DNA from: a bacterium
Lineage (GTDB): Bacteria > Bacillota > Bacilli > Lactobacillales > Streptococcaceae
Reading direction: 5' to 3'
Length of the DNA: 28,022 bases
Assembly (NCBI GenBank): GCA_905221105.1
Contig: CAJNBW010000012.1
Coordinates: 1-28,022 of the forward strand
Shown here: piece by piece, positions 25,954-28,022 of the stretch
Layout: every line of letters begins with the position of its first letter
Position numbering within the stretch: the stretch's first letter is position 1
Translations under genes and position numbers: made by a program
Notes under the pieces: generated by a model
The model's database searches: none
Told to the model about the DNA's origin: nothing
The model's input: the letters and a program-made list of their open reading frames with translations, nothing else

Positions 25954-27414
25954 ATGTCAAAAGATATCCGCGTACGTTACGCACCAAGTCCAACAGGACT
26001 ACTACACATCGGAAATGCCCGTACAGCATTGTTCAACTACCTTTACGCACGACATCATGGTGGAACTTTTATTATCCGTATCGAAGATACTGACCGTAAA
26101 CGTCATGTCGAAGATGGTGAACGTTCACAGCTTGAAAACCTTCGCTGGTTAGGTATAGATTGGGATGAAAGTCCAGAAACACATGAGAACTACCGCCAGT
26201 CTGAGCGTTTGGACTTGTATCAAAAATACATTGATCAACTATTAGCTGAAGGAAAAGCCTATAAATCTTACGTTACAGAAGAAGAGTTGGCAGCTGAACG
26301 CGAACGCCAAGAAGCAGCTGGTGAAACTCCTCGCTACATCAATGAATACCTTGGCATGAGTGAAGAGGAAAAAGCAGCTTACATCTCAGAACGTGAAGCA
26401 GCAGGAATCATCCCAACGGTTCGTTTGGCTGTCAATGAATCAGGTATCTACAAGTGGCATGATATGGTCAAAGGTGATATCGAATTTGAAGGTGGCAATA
26501 TTGGTGGTGACTGGGTGATCCAAAAGAAAGACGGTTATCCAACTTACAACTTTGCCGTTGTCATCGATGACCATGATATGCAAATCTCCCATGTTATCCG
26601 TGGAGACGACCACATTGCTAATACACCAAAACAGCTCATGGTCTATGAAGCACTCGGATGGGAAGCTCCAGAGTTTGGTCATATGACTTTGATTATCAAC
26701 TCTGAAACGGGTAAAAAACTGTCAAAACGTGACACCAACACCCTTCAGTTTATTGAAGACTACCGTAAAAAAGGGTATTTGCCAGAAGCAGTCTTTAACT
26801 TCATTGCTCTTCTTGGTTGGAACCCAGGTGGCGAAGATGAAATCTTCTCTCGTGAAGAGCTCATTAAACTTTTCGATGAAAACCGCCTCAGCAAGTCACC
26901 AGCAGCCTTTGATCAGAAGAAACTCGACTGGATGAGCAATGATTATATCAAGAATGCAGACCTAAAAACTATCTTTGAAATGGCAAAACCATTCTTAGAG
27001 GAAGCAGGCCGATTGACTGATAAGGCTGAAAAATTAGTTGAGCTCTATAAACCACAAATGAAATCAGTAGATGAAATTATTCCATTGACAGATCTTTTCT
27101 TCTCAGATTTCCCAGAATTGACAGAAGCAGAGCGCGACGTCATGGCGGGTGAAACAGTTCCAACAGTTCTTGAAGCCTTCAAAGTAAAACTTGAAGCAAT
27201 GACAGATGATGAATTTGTAACAGAAAATATCTTCCCACAAATTAAAGCAGTCCAAAAAGAAACAGGTATTAAAGGGAAAAATCTTTTCATGCCAATTCGT
27301 ATCGCAGTTTCAGGTGAAATGCATGGACCAGAATTACCAGATACAATTTTCTTACTTGGACGTGAAAAATCAATTCAGCATATCGAAAACATGCTAAAAG
27401 AAATCTCTAAATAA
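25954..27414 (+). CDS. gltX: glutamyl-tRNA synthetase
   Basis: Encodes 486 residues with ATG behind TAGGAGAAAC. It is a class I synthetase that loads glutamate on tRNA-Glu. Streptococci lack a glutaminyl-tRNA synthetase, so the enzyme is expected to be non-discriminating and also charge tRNA-Gln, which GatCAB then amidates. HIGH reads H18-I-G-N21 ([19 protein letters not shown]) and KMSKS reads K255-L-S-K-R259, both typical for bacterial GluRS. The catalytic core is complete and the C-terminal anticodon-binding domain runs from about 320 to the end. The 13-base gap to the next gene suggests cotranscription. A tRNA-Glu gene begins about 580 bases downstream, an apt neighbour. Confidence 0.97.
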   Translation: MSKDIRVRYAPSPTGLLHIGNARTALFNYLYARHHGGTFIIRIEDTDRKRHVEDGERSQLENLRWLGIDWDESPETHENYRQSERLDLYQKYIDQLLAEGKAYKSYVTEEELAAERERQEAAGETPRYINEYLGMSEEEKAAYISEREAAGIIPTVRLAVNESGIYKWHDMVKGDIEFEGGNIGGDWVIQKKDGYPTYNFAVVIDDHDMQISHVIRGDDHIANTPKQLMVYEALGWEAPEFGHMTLIINSETGKKLSKRDTNTLQFIEDYRKKGYLPEAVFNFIALLGWNPGGEDEIFSREELIKLFDENRLSKSPAAFDQKKLDWMSNDYIKNADLKTIFEMAKPFLEEAGRLTDKAEKLVELYKPQMKSVDEIIPLTDLFFSDFPELTEAERDVMAGETVPTVLEAFKVKLEAMTDDEFVTENIFPQIKAVQKETGIKGKNLFMPIRIAVSGEMHGPELPDTIFLLGREKSIQHIENMLKEISK

Positions 27415-27427
27415 GAAGGATGCAACA

Positions 27428-27859
27428 ATGGACATCTGGGAAAAGATGTACGAAGAAGCACAGAAACTATACAATCCACATGACGTATCAGACTTTGTTT
27501 ATGCCAACCATGTTGTAGCCGCAGTAGAAGCAGAAGATAGACAAATATTTACAGGTTTCTGTATGGAGGGAACCTGTGGTGTTTTCCATCTCTGTGCAGA
27601 ACGGGCAGCACTCTTCAATATGTATCAATTTTCAGGACAAACTAAGGTTAAGAAAGTCTTAGCCTTTCGGGATAAAGCACCTTATGGTGGAAGTTCAGCC
27701 ATGCCTTGCGGTGCTTGCAGAGAATTCCTTTTAGAATTGAATGCTGAAAATAAAGATGCAGAATTCATGATGGACTACAGTAGAAGAAAGACTGTGAGAG
27801 TCGCAGAACTAATGCCCTATTGGTGGGGAGAAGAACGCGCTTCTAAGTTTGATAAATAA
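27428..27859 (+). CDS. cytidine deaminase-like zinc enzyme
   Basis: Encodes 143 residues behind GAAGGATGCAACA, 13 bases after gltX and so probably in its transcript. The CDA-fold zinc site is complete: C56-A-E58 (HLCAERAALF), where Glu58 is the proton shuttle, and P93-C94-GA-C97 (MPCGACREFL). The pattern C-A-E then P-C-x-x-C is that of tetrameric cytidine deaminases and blasticidin-S-deaminase-like proteins. However, the usual cytidine-binding FxVGA and N-x-E motif near the N terminus is not evident: the matching place reads VYANHVVAAVEAEDRQIFTGF. The N-terminal pocket therefore differs from a standard Cdd, and the substrate may be a cytidine analogue or another amine. A hairpin terminator follows. 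Confidence 0.82.
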   Translation: MDIWEKMYEEAQKLYNPHDVSDFVYANHVVAAVEAEDRQIFTGFCMEGTCGVFHLCAERAALFNMYQFSGQTKVKKVLAFRDKAPYGGSSAMPCGACREFLLELNAENKDAEFMMDYSRRKTVRVAELMPYWWGEERASKFDK

Positions 27860-27860
27860 T

Positions 27861-27891
27861 AAAAGAGTCAGTTTAATTCTGGCTCTTTTTA
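27861..27891 (+). terminator. terminator of the gltX unit
   Basis: AAAAGAGTCAG (27861-27871) pairs with CTGGCTCTTTT (27879-27889), one G-U pair, 7-base loop, then T. It follows the deaminase stop codon directly. Confidence 0.9.
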
Positions 27892-27945
27892 CTATAAGTT
27901 GAAAAAGTTGACTTGAAAAAAATGAAAAAAAATTAGAAAAAGATG

Positions 27946-27973
27946 TTGACAAAAAATAAAAAGTCGGTATAAT
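27946..27973 (+). promoter_or_regulatory. strong tRNA promoter
   Basis: Consensus TTGACA (27946-27951), a 16-base spacer, and consensus TATAAT (27968-27973) in an A-rich region, 25 bases before the tRNA 5' end. Confidence 0.92.
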
Positions 27974-27998
27974 AGTAAGAGTTGAAAATAACAACTCT

Positions 27999-28022
27999 GG
28001 TCCGTTGGTCAAGGGGTTAAGA
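27999..28022 (+). tRNA. tRNA-Glu, 5' part only (cut by window end)
   Basis: The last 24 bases, GGTCCGTTGGTCAAGGGGTTAAGA as two short parts (GGTCCGTTGG and TCAAGGGGTTAAGA), fit the acceptor strand and D-arm of bacterial tRNA-Glu. The anticodon is beyond the window, so identity rests on similarity to known streptococcal tRNA-Glu(TTC). Confidence 0.8.

Overview
The window is a gene-dense, low-GC stretch of core chromosome from a mitis-group Streptococcus (S. pneumoniae / S. mitis / S. oralis type). The evidence is the gene content and order (tyrS-pbp1b, galU-gpsA, argS/argR-mutS(hexA), patA-patB, pgi, gltX), the family lengths (MutS 844 aa, PatB 588 aa, Pgi 449 aa), frequent extended -10 promoters (TGnTATAAT), and a full-length BOX repeat at 23446-23599. 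From memory, two features argue against a typical S. pneumoniae. gpsA and argS are neighbours with no phosphate-transport (pst/phoU/pnpRS) cluster between them, and patA and patB lie 1 bp apart with no insertion remnant. A commensal relative such as S. mitis is therefore the best guess.

Layout. 1-540: two tiny membrane-protein genes, the second with a TTG start. 587-1435(-): rlmA (23S rRNA G748 methyltransferase), apparently leaderless. 1587-3930: a DUF6110-like small protein and a metal-type P-ATPase, closely coupled. 4008-5264(-): tyrS, divergent from pbp1b (5406-7862). 7945-8856: an EamA-type transporter, also apparently leaderless. 8898-9045: a likely structured RNA with its own promoter and terminator. 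9085-10981: the acetyl branch of DAP/lysine synthesis (dapH and N-acetyl-DAP deacetylase). 10993-12190: 5-formyl-THF cyclo-ligase overlapping a rhomboid protease. 12244-14181(-): gpsA-galU. 14352-14850: a small membrane protein and a repeat-rich spacer. 14851-16542(-): argS, divergent from argR (16678-17124), followed by mutS. 19754-23330: the patAB efflux genes behind a strong promoter and an attenuator hairpin. 23446-24310: BOX element and a class I glutamine amidotransferase. 24480-25829: pgi with a cre-like site upstream. 25954-27859: gltX and a cytidine-deaminase-like gene. 27946-28022: promoter and 5' end of a tRNA-Glu gene.

Most genes are housekeeping: translation (tyrS, argS, gltX, tRNA-Glu, rlmA), wall synthesis (pbp1b, DAP genes, galU), lipid and sugar metabolism (gpsA, pgi), DNA repair (mutS) and drug or metal export. 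No CRISPR array, prophage, intact insertion sequence or obvious defence system is visible. The points most worth a second look are the paired hairpin repeats with compensatory changes downstream of argS, the unassigned RNA upstream of dapH, the DUF6110/P-ATPase pair whose usual CPx motif reads SCAL, two leaderless genes with identical -10-to-ATG spacing, and the all-in-one-site degeneracy of the PatAB ATPase.
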